Source of the DNA: Chlorophyllum brunneum
Taxonomy: Eukaryota; Basidiomycota; Agaricomycetes; Agaricales; Agaricaceae
Length of the DNA stretch: 64,000 nt
Direction: 5' to 3'
Assembly: GCA_963576785.1 (NCBI GenBank)
Contig: OY756144.1
Location: 1,054,001 to 1,118,000, forward strand
Shown: positions 44,746 to 56,243 of the stretch, in pieces
How the letters are laid out: the number at the start of each line of letters is the position of its first letter
How positions within the stretch are numbered: position 1 is the first letter of the stretch
Made by a program: the position numbers and the translations under genes
Notes under the pieces: model-generated
What the model was told of the DNA's origin: nothing
Database searches by the model: none
The model's input: the letters and a program-made list of their open reading frames with translations, nothing else

Positions 44746-47313
44746 TCACTTGCCACCTACAAACCTGAGGACCATAGGTAACGATGGATGAGAGATATCG
44801 TCTCCGTCCACGACAGGAGCTGCTATTCCAGGCATTGTCCACATGATACTCTTACCACTGCTCTCGAGCTTGAAAGAACTGAGGAGCACTGAAAGAATAA
44901 CCTCTGAGGTGGAAGGGATGAGGCCCTACCCACACCGTGCCAGCAAGATAGCACGTACTGATTTCGAGTTGCGCAAATTTGAATCCACTGTCCTGACGTG
45001 TCAGAGCGTTTACTGAAGGTGACCAAGAGTGAGAAATTACATGCAAGCTCGGCCTCCACCCAAGAACGTCATGCTACATTCGCTTCATAAGTTCCTGCCC
45101 TCCACCAACGAGAGCGAAACTGGCCGACTCACAGATTTGGATAGATACCAGGCATATGCGCTTCTGCAACCTTCTCCGGTATTGGCCTCATCCACCGATC
45201 AGGTTTCCATTCATACGAATCCTCGCCCCACCACTCTGGGTTGGTATTCGCACCGAGGAGAGTGAGAAAGAGGGTCGTACCGTCCGGCACCGTCAACTCG
45301 GTGATTTCTGCCCCAGTGGTAGTTTTGATTGGTTTAGAAAGCGGGAGAGTCATGTCCTTGCGGGCGCTATGGATAGAATGAGAAGTGGGGCCGAGACGAG
45401 AGAACTATACCTACGTTCGTATTGCGATGGGTAGTGGTGGATGCCTGGTTACAGAGCATAGAAATTAGTTGAGCAGAACACACGAGTAAAGAAGATATAG
45501 ACGTACACTCGTAAAGTTTCCCGACAAACGGCATCGAGGTAGGGCAACGCCATGAGTTGATCGTAGTCCAGTTCCCCTCTACCATTATCCTTCTTTGCTT
45601 CTAGTAGCTCTGAGCGCAGTCTATCTTGAACGTCCTGGTGTTCTGCGAGGAGGTATAGCACACGTAATAAAGCGGAAGAAGTGGTATCCATAGCTGCGAA
45701 GGTCAGGGAACTATTAAATAAATGGTCAATACATAGCCATAGGGGAACAGAGCTTCAAGACATACGCAACCTGACCGAACACCTCCTCATCCGAAAGCCG
45801 ATCCTCCTCTGCCGCACTTGCATTTGCTTTCACTGTTCTCTATTATCAGCGCCAAATGACGTCGAACGAGCGGGGATAGTGACCACCCACTCAATATACT
45901 AATAACGTCCCTTGTTCCATCATCGCTTGTTCCTTCCGTCATAGCCCGCTGTTTCGTTTGGTAGATATCGAACGCGGTCTCCTGTATCACGTCTGAGATG
46001 TTCTTCAAATCTTGTACCCATTGCGATGGTAGATGGTCAACGACCCATCGTTTAAAACGTGGGTAGTTGAATCGTGCAGCGAAAGGAAGAATGTATTGGG
46101 TCGTGACAAAGGTGCTCGGACCCGCTAGAAGACCCCTGTGGTTATTTCGTTTTCAATCACCGGCGTTGGGTTTAGAGGGAAGAGGAAGAAGACGACATAC
46201 CCGAATCGTTTGACGGAGCGACTGTAAGGATGTAAATCCGCACTGCCAACGTCGTCTTTTAACGAATCAAAAGAATAGCCCATTCCACTCTGGCCGATCA
46301 TCTCAAGGGCGGTTCGGGTCGTCCAGTGGAGCATATCGATTTCCTTCGGGTTGTCTTTGACTTGGTTGAGGATGGCTTTTCGAAGCTACCGCGTTCTTAT
46401 AAGAATCCCCATAGTGTGGTAGGCGAACAAATGCGTACCCTTCCTGTGACTTCGTAAAATATCGGCACTGAGAAGCTTGGATTAGTGGGAGAAAGAGAGA
46501 GATAATAAGGAAATGCATATACTCATTCCCCGCATGTGGCCGGTTGAGAATACGGGGTTGAGCATCCTCCTCTGTTTTTTGTGTTGTTCACCTGTGTACG
46601 GTTGAGTGCCACCAAGGGTATAGGGCACACCCCCCTACGTACCTAGGGTTGACAGTAAGCCTTCGCCAAAAAATAGCTTGTTTATCCTATACCGAGCTGA
46701 TCAGCATCCTATTTTGTGTTCCGTCAATTCTCCAAATAGTACGCACGCGATAAAAGCGGGTGCTTCTTCGTAGAGGTCTTGATCCTGACCAAAATATCAG
46801 CTTTCGCCGTCCTGGTTGACGTGTGAAAGAATGCGTACCTTGACCAGAATATGATAGAGTGCTTTAGGGTCATAGAGAAATAACAAGCGCTCCTAGCCAC
46901 CGCAGACTCGTCACTCTGTGGTGCTTCTCAAGGAGATAGAACGAGGACCCACTCCAAGTAGACTTTTGAGCTTCATGACACCTCCATCTGTGAATCACGA
47001 TAGCCTCCTAGTTAGCGCGCCCTCATACCTCTGACCGAATGGCGACTCACATTGCCTCAGAAAGTCGTAGTAGTACCGACCGCTCTCGTCATAGAGTTGT
47101 GAAAGGTTCCCTGCAGATTGAAGTCATCAGCGCGATCACGATAACTAACAGCCACCCTGTCCAGCGTGATACCGACTAACCCGTCAATAGGGAAGGCGCT
47201 GGTGGTCCTGGTATACAATCCAGTGGAGAGCGGATGAAGTATTCTCGAAAGAACCTGCACAGAAGGGCCGATATGACGTATATCAACAAGGCCTGGATGA
47301 CCAGGGAAGCCAT
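44746..47313 (-). CDS. Cytochrome P450, copy 1 (FUM15-like)
   Basis: ER-anchored heme monooxygenase; substrate unknown. The start at 47,313 (MASLVIQALLIYVISALL) gives a single N-terminal anchor followed by the proline hinge IPGPPAPS; an in-frame ATG at 47,397 would add 28 residues. Splicing about 17 short introns gives QRRMLNPVFSTGHMRGM, EMIGQSGMGYSFDSL, ASAAEEDRLSDEEVFGQV, the oxygen-binding helix with TFAAMDTTSSAL, the ExxR helix (CRETLRV), the KPDRW-type motif (YEWKPDRWM), and the heme-Cys loop FLGGGRACIGFKF, then a normal C-terminus to 44,746 (VVDGDDISHPSLPMVLRF). All key residues are present. The I-helix and NTNPEWWGED words match fungal FUM15-like P450s. It is a paralog of 57,499-59,976 and has one extra intron (46,785-46,838). 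Confidence 0.88.
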
Positions 47314-47536
47314 TGCTGTGAATGAGTATATAGCCAAGAGGGCGGAGAGAAGAGAGCGAACTGGCGCTGGGCGATTAGACAGTGAGAACCAGCACACATC
47401 CTGGGCCGAAACTCTCAGCGCTCAACATATTTTCGGCCCAAACTTCGGGCAACGGAGTTCTCTTCTCAGATCGTGGTGGCAGATATGTCACATGACGTGA
47501 TCCGTCATTCCATCACGTTCCTCCACAACGCCCACC

Positions 47537-48900
47537 ATGCTATCCAAGGCTGACGAGGACCAGCTTCGACGGGTCTGTGGAAACGATGAAACACTGGCAG
47601 AAGCAAGAAAGCTGGTTCCACTGGCCAAAGCACGCACGAAACAGGGCTCAGGACACTATCTTTCGGGTCTGACGACAGCTCTCCCAGCCATATGCGCTTA
47701 TATTGCTTCCAAGCAGTGTGTTTTCTGCCACGGCTTTTAATAGTATACCCGAATAATGTTGGAACGGGACAGACTCAACAACAACGACGTAGCAATGGAC
47801 AATGCGCGTCAGTCGTCGTGCCTGAACACCTCCGATTTCACCAAGGCCCTACGGATCGTTAACACTGTACTGGAAGGAGACAGTCCCAGCAAGGGACGGA
47901 GAACAGTTACCTACGATGCCTTACATGAGAAATACAACGTTGAGATGCCGTATTCGAGCTTCAGCATGTTTCTGCGGCAAGCTGAAAACGCACTCGTTCA
48001 ACTAGATACACGATACAAGGTCGAAACCCCTCACGTTCGTTATGCAATTTTTTATTGGGCGAGCTTGACCATAAAAGTCTGTGATTTTTTTTCATTGTAA
48101 CGACACTCACTCAACAGAATCCTAAACAGGCCAAACAACTACCTACACTGGACGAGTTCAGTCAAGATAGTAGCATTCTTTCCAAGCAGTTAGCGCCCAT
48201 CATCAAAATCCTCAACGATAAATGCAACTCGCTGAAGGCCAAATTCACCGAAGCAGCCAAAAACCCATCTCGCCCTTCCTCCCCCACCAAATCCCTCCTT
48301 CACCCAACAACTCCTCGCACTCCTCGTCGGACACCGCGTAAACCGCTTCGTGAACTTCCAACTCGCGAGTCAGTCAAAAAACAGAGGCAAATCTCAGCTA
48401 CTGAGACAAATTCGACGAAGGAACACGATGACGGGAACGTTGAAGATGTTGAAATGGCACTTCCAGAAACGCCTACAAAGAAACGGAAATTCGAAACATC
48501 CTCTCCAGCACCATCCACGTCGAAAAGACGATTACTGTTCCCTCCTACCACACCTTTGGCTTCCCACACCACAAACATTGCCACTCTATCAAAACCAAAA
48601 CCAAAACCACAGGCGACACCAGCTATACCTTCACCCTTGCGCCGATCAGCCCGTTTTGTGCTCCAGGAAGAGGTAGATGCAGCAATGGACGTTGATGATG
48701 GTGGTGATAGGATAGGCGACGACGTGAATCGGAGTCTTGAAATTGATCTCGCGAAGGTCTGGGAGGAAGAGGAGCCGGCGTTAATGAGACGATTTAGGCC
48801 CGTGTATCAGGATTATAAGCAGTGGTACGCCCAGGATGCGAAAGTGCTGAGGATGTGGAAAGAAGCAAGCGGACATCACGGACAAGGGTTAGAAGTATAG
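47537..48900 (+). CDS. ORC6: Origin recognition complex subunit 6-like
   Basis: Predicted 407-residue nuclear protein; exons 47537-47715, 47773-48034, 48118-48900. The N-terminal half looks like the fungal Orc6 cyclin/TFIIB-like fold (DEDQLRRVCGNDETLAEARK, GLTTALPAICAYIASKQ, LNNNDVAMDNARQSSCL, DFTKALRIVNTVLEG). The middle is rich in CDK-type S/T-P sites with basic residues (SPTK, TPRTPRRTPRK, TPTKKRKF), which in yeast Orc6 block re-replication and steer nuclear import. The C-terminus is acidic then helical (IDLAKVWEEEEPALMRRF, YKQWYAQDAKVLRMWKEA). An alternative last exon splicing from 48,893 into about 48,960 stays open but runs into the opposing BTB gene. Identity rests on word-level resemblance, so moderately sure. 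Confidence 0.65.
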
Positions 48901-49137
48901 GAAGGAGTGACAGAATTGGGAAAAATCACTGGTTCTTATGTTGTGTATTCTTACGTAGGACCTGGCTGTCACGGGAGAATATCGATTACCACTGGACAAA
49001 GACCACCGAGGATCCGCCTACATCAAATTCATAAGCACCCACATCTGTCGGGCCCAGCAGAGCATTTTTAACACATGCTTCACCGCTATGTATATTCTCG
49101 GTGTATGCTACGAGCTGGCAGCCCTGAAATACATTGA

Positions 49138-50394
49138 TTACTTTAACATGAAACGGCTAGCAAGACTAGTCTTGAAATTCTGCTTCAGCTCCCTAAACTG
49201 CGACTCAACCAGTTCAACACAGGGAAAAGTGGCCGCCGCACTGAACCTAGGCCAACCTGAATTCATTATTTCTATCCTTCGCTGCATCTCCTCTATCAAT
49301 TCACCTGGATCACTGAACCATCTACACTCCTTCGCCCCATTGTCTAGTACGCTTTTCCACAGTGCATCCCACCTAGGTGTACAGGTTCGAGCGTGGTTTG
49401 GACATGAAGGGTTGTCCGCCAGCTTCGGAGCTTGTGACAGCCTAACTCGGAGCTGCGATAATGACCAGAAACCGTTGAGTAGACGTCTTTGTCGCTCGAC
49501 GCTCAACCTGGACAAGGAATGATCCATATGTGACCCAATTTCGGCGAATCCATCGTCCTGTATTCCTGCTTTGAAAATCCCAGTGGATCGAAGATATGTG
49601 TAATACAGTTTCGTATGGAATTCGCGAAGGACTTCCGATCCCTCCACAATATCTAGAGCTTCTTCGAACACAGCGACACGCTCACTCTCGGAACCAGACG
49701 ATATCCGGATAAGCCATTCGTCTTCAATTCGGTCCGTCAAAGACTTCACTTTCCACCGTATCGCGAGATCGAAAATTCTGCCGATGTTAACCCATTCGCC
49801 GCATTTATCCAGAAACCCCAAGGGGTGTGCAGTAGAGTAGGCGTCAAGAGCATTCAAGGCCCATGTGCGGTAGGTTTCAAATTCGTATTTATGGGAGAGA
49901 GTAACAACGCGGATGAGCTTTGGGATGTCTATTGTTGTTGTGCGAGGATGTCGGCCGGTCTAGATTACAACGTTGGAGGTGAAGAAGTTCAGAATGTGGG
50001 TTTCCGTACCTAGAGTACACAGCCCAGCATAATGCCCGGAATCTTCGACAGAATCTTGACAGGTGATCGGGTTGTTGTCAGATTGACCTTCTAAGATCTC
50101 GTCTTCGCCTTTCCCTTGAGGAAGGGAGAAAAGCGTCCGAAAGAACGGGGTCCCCAATCGCGTTCAAATAGTGATCTGTGTATCTAGGAATTCAAGTTCA
50201 GGCTCTCAAAGGGGAGGCGTGATCAAATCTTGAACATCGCACACCTTGAAGAGATGATCTTGTACGAGGAGCACAATGCTCCCGTCATCAAAATAGTAAT
50301 CTTCGTCCCGGATGCGCACGATCGAGGTAGCTACTGAGACGCTGCCGTCATCTGATGGAGCTTGGGTGAATTGGAACAATTCGTCGAATTCCAT
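49138..50394 (-). pseudogene. BTB/POZ-domain gene, probably decayed
   Basis: Reads MEFDELFQFTQAPSDDGSV, then the BTB core IRDEDYYFDDGSIVLLVQDH and FKIHRSLFERDWG, TPFFRTLFSLPQGKGEDE, SDNNPITCQDSVEDSGHY, IDIPKLIRVVTLSHKYEFE, WALNALDAY, ending in the helical tail PGELIEEMQRRIEIM to RFMLK at 49,138. These are typical agaricomycete BTB proteins, often Cul3 adaptors. Two breaks spoil it: a frame change between FERDWG and TPFFR near 50,145, and an intron near 49,965-50,015 whose best splice does not keep frame. A sequencing error or unusual splicing could be an alternative. The 720 bp C-terminal exon is fully open. Confidence 0.6.
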
Positions 50395-50528
50395 GAAAGT
50401 TGAGTGAGAGGTGCTGGTGAAAGCGCACCTGCGCCTCGCTACATCCAGGCCCTTCTCCTTGAGCGCTTGAGCATTGATAATTATAATCACCACATTACAA
50501 CCTTGCTTAGGTATTACCCCGATCTCTG

Positions 50529-51684
50529 GTGTCCACCACGATGGTTGTTGACGATAGGTCTCGGCACTTTGATACTGTTGATATCCTCCATGAAACTCCA
50601 CAAAACGCCACCCGAGACAAGGATTGGTACTTATACGGCGGTAGTGTCATGGTCTTGGTAGGAGGCACCCTCTTGAAGGTAAGTGGTCCACTGCACTATC
50701 GCGTACACAATAGATTTTCCCCAGGTCCAGAGTCACTCTTCGAGAGGGGCCCGACATTTTTTTAAACCCCCTTCGTGCTACCCCAAAGAGAATCGACGGA
50801 AGGAGACCCAGCCATGGAAGAACTTTCTGACAAGCACCCCATCTTCTGCCCCGACTCAGTCGAGGATTTCTGTGCTTTGTGCTGGACGATCTACTCTAAA
50901 TTCTTATTCTCCAACTACAACACCTCCGCTATTTGACACAACAAGATCCGAAAACCATGGATGTCCCATGGCTGATTAGAGTCGCAGACATGTCAGAAAA
51001 ATATGATTTTACTGTTCATCTGAGCTGGGCATTTGGCGTTCTCGACGAATTCTCAACCTCCAAGCTTCAAGCTTCAAGTTTGACACGAAGGATAACAGCC
51101 TCTGAGCTCAGAATAATCTCATCAAATGTGATCTATGCGCTGCCAAGGTCCTCAATCTCGCTCACTTGTGCCAAAGGCTCTCTTTGGCACGGAAAACCGA
51201 GAAGGAATGGCTTGAGCACATACTCGATCCATCGGGGAGTTCAGCTGCAGCGGGACCCCCAACATTTTCAACGATGTTCTCTTCACTGCACAGAGATCAA
51301 ACCACTTACGTCAATTTCACGGGAGAACATATTACTCTTATCTGGAGAGGGTGGGAGCATTCAATAATTATTCACATGAAGGTATTGGCGAACATTGCAT
51401 CGCAGATGTTACCATAGACAAGGAGAACTCCATCACAAAAATTACGCATATATCAGGGTTACTGGTATTTATCACAACTTCAGTTCAAACTAGCACAAGT
51501 ACCCATGCTGGACCCCAATCTCTCACGTGTTTACCGTGATCGCAAATACATTCCTGGGTGGAAGAATTGGTGGAAGACTGCTCTAGATGAGGTAACCCGC
51601 ATTGAGGCTCCGTTCATAAGTCGGGATGATCCCGGAGAGTTGATTGGAGAGGTAAATCGGAGGATGGCTAAACAGGGCCTGTAA
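50529..51684 (+). pseudogene. Second BTB/POZ gene, frame-broken
   Basis: Diverges from the BTB gene at 49,138-50,394. Order: DILHETPQNATRDKDWYLYG, GGSVMVLVGGTLLK, an intron 50,679-50,724, then VQSHSSRGARHFF, a frame change at a T-run near 50,757, TEGDPAMEELSDKHPIFCPD and SVEDFCALCWTIYSKF, another break near 50,930, QQDPKTMDVPWLIRVADMS and KYDFTVHLSWAFGVLDEF, then LCQRLSLARKTEKEWLEHI, and finally QLQFKLAQVPMLDPNLSRV to DDPGELIGEVNRRMAKQGL. At least three frame changes make a functional product unlikely. Confidence 0.6.
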
Positions 51685-52515
51685 GCGAACTCCCGATCGC
51701 TTACCATGTCCGGTGATTAACTGATAAACGAGATGCTAACAACAGAATTATATATAAACATATATTTGTACATAGCGACTTAGATAGCCACTTCCATGTT
51801 CTTAATCTTGTACTCCCAATACACATATCTCTATTATGGAATAGACTATCGAGACCACTCCGTTCGTGAGAACAGTAAGTGATAGATCCCTCTGGTGAGC
51901 CCATTCAGGCTCTCACTTTTTTTTGAGACGCCTTATCTTGTCCATATTGTGTTTAAAGGAGGACAATATTCCTCATGGTATCACGTGCACATATATTATA
52001 ATTTGAACAAATGTAGTCATCCTCCAGAAGACTATCAAGGACAAGAGCTACCTAATAATTTAATTGAACTAGTACATATTTCATAGCAACTCTATTCAAC
52101 TACTCAATATTTGCCCATAAGATCAGGAAACTGCTAAATGGGGGTTGTATATTAGCATACTATCACCTTATATGGTCCTGATGTATTTTTAGTCTTCCTC
52201 CCGACAACTCCGTGGGTACAAAGATAATTCACCGGTGTTCATTACAAGAAATTATCGCATGACTTTGCTTCTCTCTCCGGAAAGAATATTATCAACTCAA
52301 GACGTCATGCTATTCTTGATAAATGTCTCTCATGTATACTTTACCCAGCCGATCAATGACCCTCTCGCTCTCACTCTGTGGTGTATAACCAGTGAAGAAT
52401 TAAACAACCAGTCACGAGAGCTGCTGTGGCGAAGGCCTCCAATGCACATATAAATGGACTAGTTTCACAGAATTCCACTACGTGAAGTTCACCCGAAGCT
52501 TCCGTCGACTCTACC
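51685..52515. other. Intergenic, promoter side of glyoxal oxidase copy 3
   Basis: No gene seen. AT-rich to about 52,150; from about 52,210 it matches the upstream flank of copy 2 (starting near 38,330), including the GACTTTGCTTCTCTCTC block. Confidence 0.6.
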
Positions 52516-55170
52516 ATGGTTGGAAATATTCTCTCAACATTTTTGGTATTGGTTTTTGCTTCTCTTTCTGTGACAACCGCCCCCACTACGGGGAAGGGAT
52601 GGCATTTTGTCCAGAACGGCACGACCGGGATTGTAGCGTTGGAGTCTATCATTGTGTCCGACAATTTGGCCATTTTCTTCGACAGAGCTACGAACGATCC
52701 GTTACAGCTCGACGGGCACCCGGCTTGGGGTGCCCTATATAACCTAGAAACGAATACCGCTCGTCCGCTCAATCCTGTAACGGATAGTTTCTGTGCCTCT
52801 GGGAGCTTCTTGTCTAATGGGACGATGGTGTGTATCCGATGGACATCCGTGGTGCTGAGCTGATATGCAGTAGGTTAGCGTTGGCGGCCATATCCCTGTA
52901 ATTCCTGAGGCTCAGGATGGACGTATGGGCATCAGGATTTGGGAGCCCTGTGACGACCCTAAAGGCGTCGGGTGTTCTTTGTTTGAGGATCCTGAGAATC
53001 TCCACCTGGCTGAAACCAGGTGGTATCCCTCCAGTCTAAGAATTTTCGACGGATCGATAGTAAGTTTTTTCTTCTGGATCATTCCCAACGGTAAAACCAA
53101 TCTTTCCAGATGATTGTCGGTGGCATCCACGAAGGAACTCTATTTTACAACATTGATCCTGTCAACAGCATTGAATTCTTCCCACCGAAAGATGGCGGTG
53201 TTCCGAGACCAATGGATTTCCTTGCACGCACTGTTCCCGTTAATCTCTTCCCTCGGTGAGTACAACATTTATTCAGTCCCAGGAGAACACTTACCATTGT
53301 GGCAATCAGAGCCTTTGCCCTCCCCGATGGGAAAATCTTCATAGCTGCTAACAACCAGACAATTATCTACGACCTTGAGACCAACACCGAGACCAGGCTG
53401 CCTGATATTCCTAACGGTGTTCGAGTCACCAACCCATTCGACGGTACAGCTACACTTCTTCCTCTCCACCCACCCGACTACATCCCCCAAGTACTCATTT
53501 GTGGCGGAACAAATACGAGTGACCAGATTCCGGAGGGGGATTTGTCATCGCAGACACCCGCTTCCGATCAGTGCAGTCGCATGACTCTGACTCCTGAGGG
53601 AATTAAGCGTGGTTGGGAGATCGAGAGGCTTCTAGAGCCCAGGGTGATGCCAGAGATGATTCTGATGCCGAATGGCCAGGTCATCATTATCAATGGCGCA
53701 CAGACAGGGTATGCTGGTCAAGGTGCCGTGAAGGATCCTATTGGCAACTTCTCAAATTCGGATCATCCTGCGTACGTGCCCGTCTGAGTTTGTTGGAGTA
53801 TGATGCTGAGCCACCCGTAGGTTCACGCCTTCTATCTATACGCCCGATGCTCCCCTCGGAAAGCGTATCAGCAATGTCGGAATGCCAACAACGGACATTG
53901 CACGTCTATATCATTCAACTGTGACTCTTACACAGAAGGGGTAAATCCCACATACCCTTTGTGTTGAGACTGCGCTTAGTGTGTTTACCTTCAGGAACCT
54001 CATGATCGCCGGTTCCAATCCCAATGGCCGTGTCATTAACGGAACCAAGTTCCACAGGTTCTGCCATCTTCTCCAGAAAGACCAATGATCCCACTCACAC
54101 GAACTACAGTGAATTCCGTGTGGAATATCTCAACCCTCCCTATATGACCGTGGACAGGCCCGGGCTGTTCAATGTGCCGAAGAACATTTCTTTCAACACA
54201 GAGTTCCATGTAGATGTCTCTATCCCTCCTCATCTGAAGCGGGACTCCATGAAAGGTGCCCAGATCAACGTTCACATCGAAGCGTATCAGGGGCTAATAC
54301 ATCCTGGACAGCTGCGCTTATTGACCTCGGATTCTCATCGCATGCATTTCATTCAAGCTCTCGCCTCGTTTTCATGGAAGCGCAGCTTTCAGGTGATGGG
54401 AAGGCACTGAAGATCAAGAGCCCGCCGAACAATCGTGTATACCCTCCTGGTCCAGGTACGTCGCAATGCTACGTAGCTACCCTCAAGGCATTGACACGGT
54501 CACAGCCTATATCTTCTTCACGGTTGATGACGTTACGAGCCCTGGAGTGAGAGTTCTGATAGGGAACGGGGCATCTCCGCCGGTTGACGATCAAGGTGTC
54601 AGACTTTGAATGTTATTATCTCTCAAAGACAATGCAAATTCGAATCTAGTTTTGGACAACCGTGACTTTGGACTCCCTCAATGTCAACGATGGAGGAATC
54701 ATACCTTTTCACTCCCATGCCACCAAAAGAACACATCAAACAACATCCTTCGTGTGGCCAAAAGTTGCTTAATACAACAGTTTTATATTCCAGACCAGTT
54801 TGAGTTTTTCCTGAGACAGATCCGGAGGTAACGACTCGGGGGTGAAAAAGAGATGGATAAGCGAAGTAGTCTCTGACGTGATGAAAAGGCTCGTATTTCT
54901 GAATGCGAGGATTTCGTGGCTCAGACCGGTACCGGTCCAAGAGGTCCATCATGGATCCGCCACTGGTAACTCAAGCATTTTCGCTGACCGGAACATCGTC
55001 TCCCACAAATGACTCTTCAAGTTTCTCTGTGGCATTTTTCAGTTTAGCCTTGTATCACGACGGTTGAGAAAGGTATAGTACTGCGAACCTTCCCTGAACA
55101 AAATTGGAAAAAATTTGTATACGCGATGACTTTATATTGGGTGGTGTACAGACACCTTTGCCGGGTACTA
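52210..55170 (+). repeat. Segmental duplication carrying glyoxal oxidase copy 3
   Basis: Partner of 38,330-41,330. It is bracketed by two related BTB gene tails (51,440-51,684 and 55,243-55,562). Limits are approximate. Confidence 0.75.
52516..54609 (+). CDS. Glyoxal oxidase-like copper radical oxidase, copy 3
   Basis: Same 8 exons as copies 1 and 2: 52516-52827, 52874-53059, 53110-53255, 53310-53771, 53821-53940, 53995-54057, 54110-54455, 54506-54609. The signal peptide and exon 1 are nearly identical to copy 2. FCASGSF, RWYP and ARIYHS are present. Exon 7 is 346 nt with the same single-base loss as copy 2, before the [10 protein letters not shown] ligand region; the same 35 nt GT...AG stretch would repair the frame. 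Because exons 3-5 differ from copy 2 in scattered places (for example [10 protein letters not shown] against [10 protein letters not shown]) while the break is shared, the loss predates their separation. Status as active enzyme is unsettled. Confidence 0.75.
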
Positions 55171-55242
55171 GGGATTCCCGAGACAGGTTTGGTACCTTAC
55201 ATATGATCTTAGTAGGGGATACTCCTTGGCTGATCAACATAA
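54610..55242. other. Intergenic, glyoxal oxidase 3' flank
   Basis: Resembles the flank of copy 2 to about 55,170 but with more changes and small indels. No gene recognised. Confidence 0.6.
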
Positions 55243-55562
55243 ATTTACGCATATATCAGGGCTAGTGGTCATTGTCACAACTTCGACTCAAACCACAGGT
55301 GCCCAAGCTGGAAGCCAATCCCTCAGGCATCAACCACGATCACAGAAGCGCCTCCGCGTGGAAGATTTGGCGGAAGAGTGCTTTAGACGACGCAGTGCGT
55401 AACGGGAAAACGCCGCTCGATCCTGGGGAGTTGATTGGGGAAGAAAATCAGAGGATAGGCAAACAGGGTGGTAACCACCTACCAAGTTGCCCTGCTCTGA
55501 TCATGAGACAATTTGGATTGATGGAAAGAAATTTCATGACCGCCTACCTGATAACTTCATGA
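55243..55562 (+). pseudogene. BTB gene tail fragment
   Basis: Only the C-terminal part of a BTB protein: QLRLKPQVPKLEANPSG, WKIWRKSALDDAVRNGK, DPGELIGEENQRIGKQGG and the end MRQFGLMERNFMTAYLITS. It matches the tail of the second BTB gene (51,440-51,684), and its last words match the tail of the first (QFRELKQNFKTSL). The first 400 residues are missing, so it is a fragment left beside the duplicated glyoxal oxidase segment. Confidence 0.6.
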
Positions 55563-56243
55563 TTCCTCGACTGTAACTTCTGTCGAAACTGCTCTCTACC
55601 CCTATGTGTGAAGTGAGTATTTAATCGTACCGGGGATCATAACTTTCAGCAGACATTTCAGGGCTGTCCAACGTTCGACGTTCAATTTTTCGTCGAAATA
55701 GGGGTTAGCAGCAACCCACAATTGCGTCATATGATTTGCCACTCATTGTGATCTCGAACTTCCATCGTCCTTCTGGCCAGGACCCTTCCCCGTTAATACC
55801 CGAAGCCGAGCTTCCTAAGGTAAAGGATTTTGTGCCCTCTTGCTGTCGAATGATGGGCTCGAGATCTCTTTCTGTTCTGCGTGGTCGATAATTGGCTGGC
55901 TCTTGTTCACCACCGGTCACCCTATCTGTGTACCACATCCACGGGTTGCAAGCTCGGCCACCCCTCCGCCATTTGAGTAAAATCCAGAACACTCACTCTG
56001 CAAGCCGCGGACCTGCCTTACACGGGATCCACGCTTCGTTGACTTTACAGTAGAAGCACGACCATTCTGCACCCAAGTAGGGATTTGGGGTCAAGCACTT
56101 CTGTCCCTCTATAGACAAAAGGTCCATGTATCGCGCGCCCCGCTCTTAGTGAAGTCGCCGCCCCTGGCGGTGGCGGCTTACACTCTCCTGGACATATATA
56201 ACGGGTGCAGAGTGTAAATTTTCTCTCAACAATCCTTTCCACC
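55563..56243. other. Intergenic with an unrecognised minus-strand frame
   Basis: A 95-residue minus-strand frame at 55,705-55,992 (containing WMWYTDRVTGGEQEPANYRP and SWPEGRWKFEITMSGKSYDA) looks somewhat protein-like but I do not recognise it and see no start context or partners. ACATATATAAC at 56,192-56,202 is a probable TATA box for the next gene. Confidence 0.4.
56192..56202 (+). promoter_or_regulatory. TATA box of the DUF5648 gene
   Basis: ACATATATAAC lies about 42-52 bp before ATG 56244, leaving room for a very short 5' leader. Confidence 0.4.

Noticed and set aside
48900..49522. Extra C-terminal exon of the ORC6-like gene running to 49,522
   Set aside because: A splice from 48,893 keeps frame, but this region is the opposite strand of the BTB gene's long final exon, whose tail matches two other BTB copies. 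The antisense frame is likely chance.
50394..50529. Regulatory divergent promoter between the two BTB genes
   Set aside because: Both BTB genes look broken, so I cannot support a functional promoter there.
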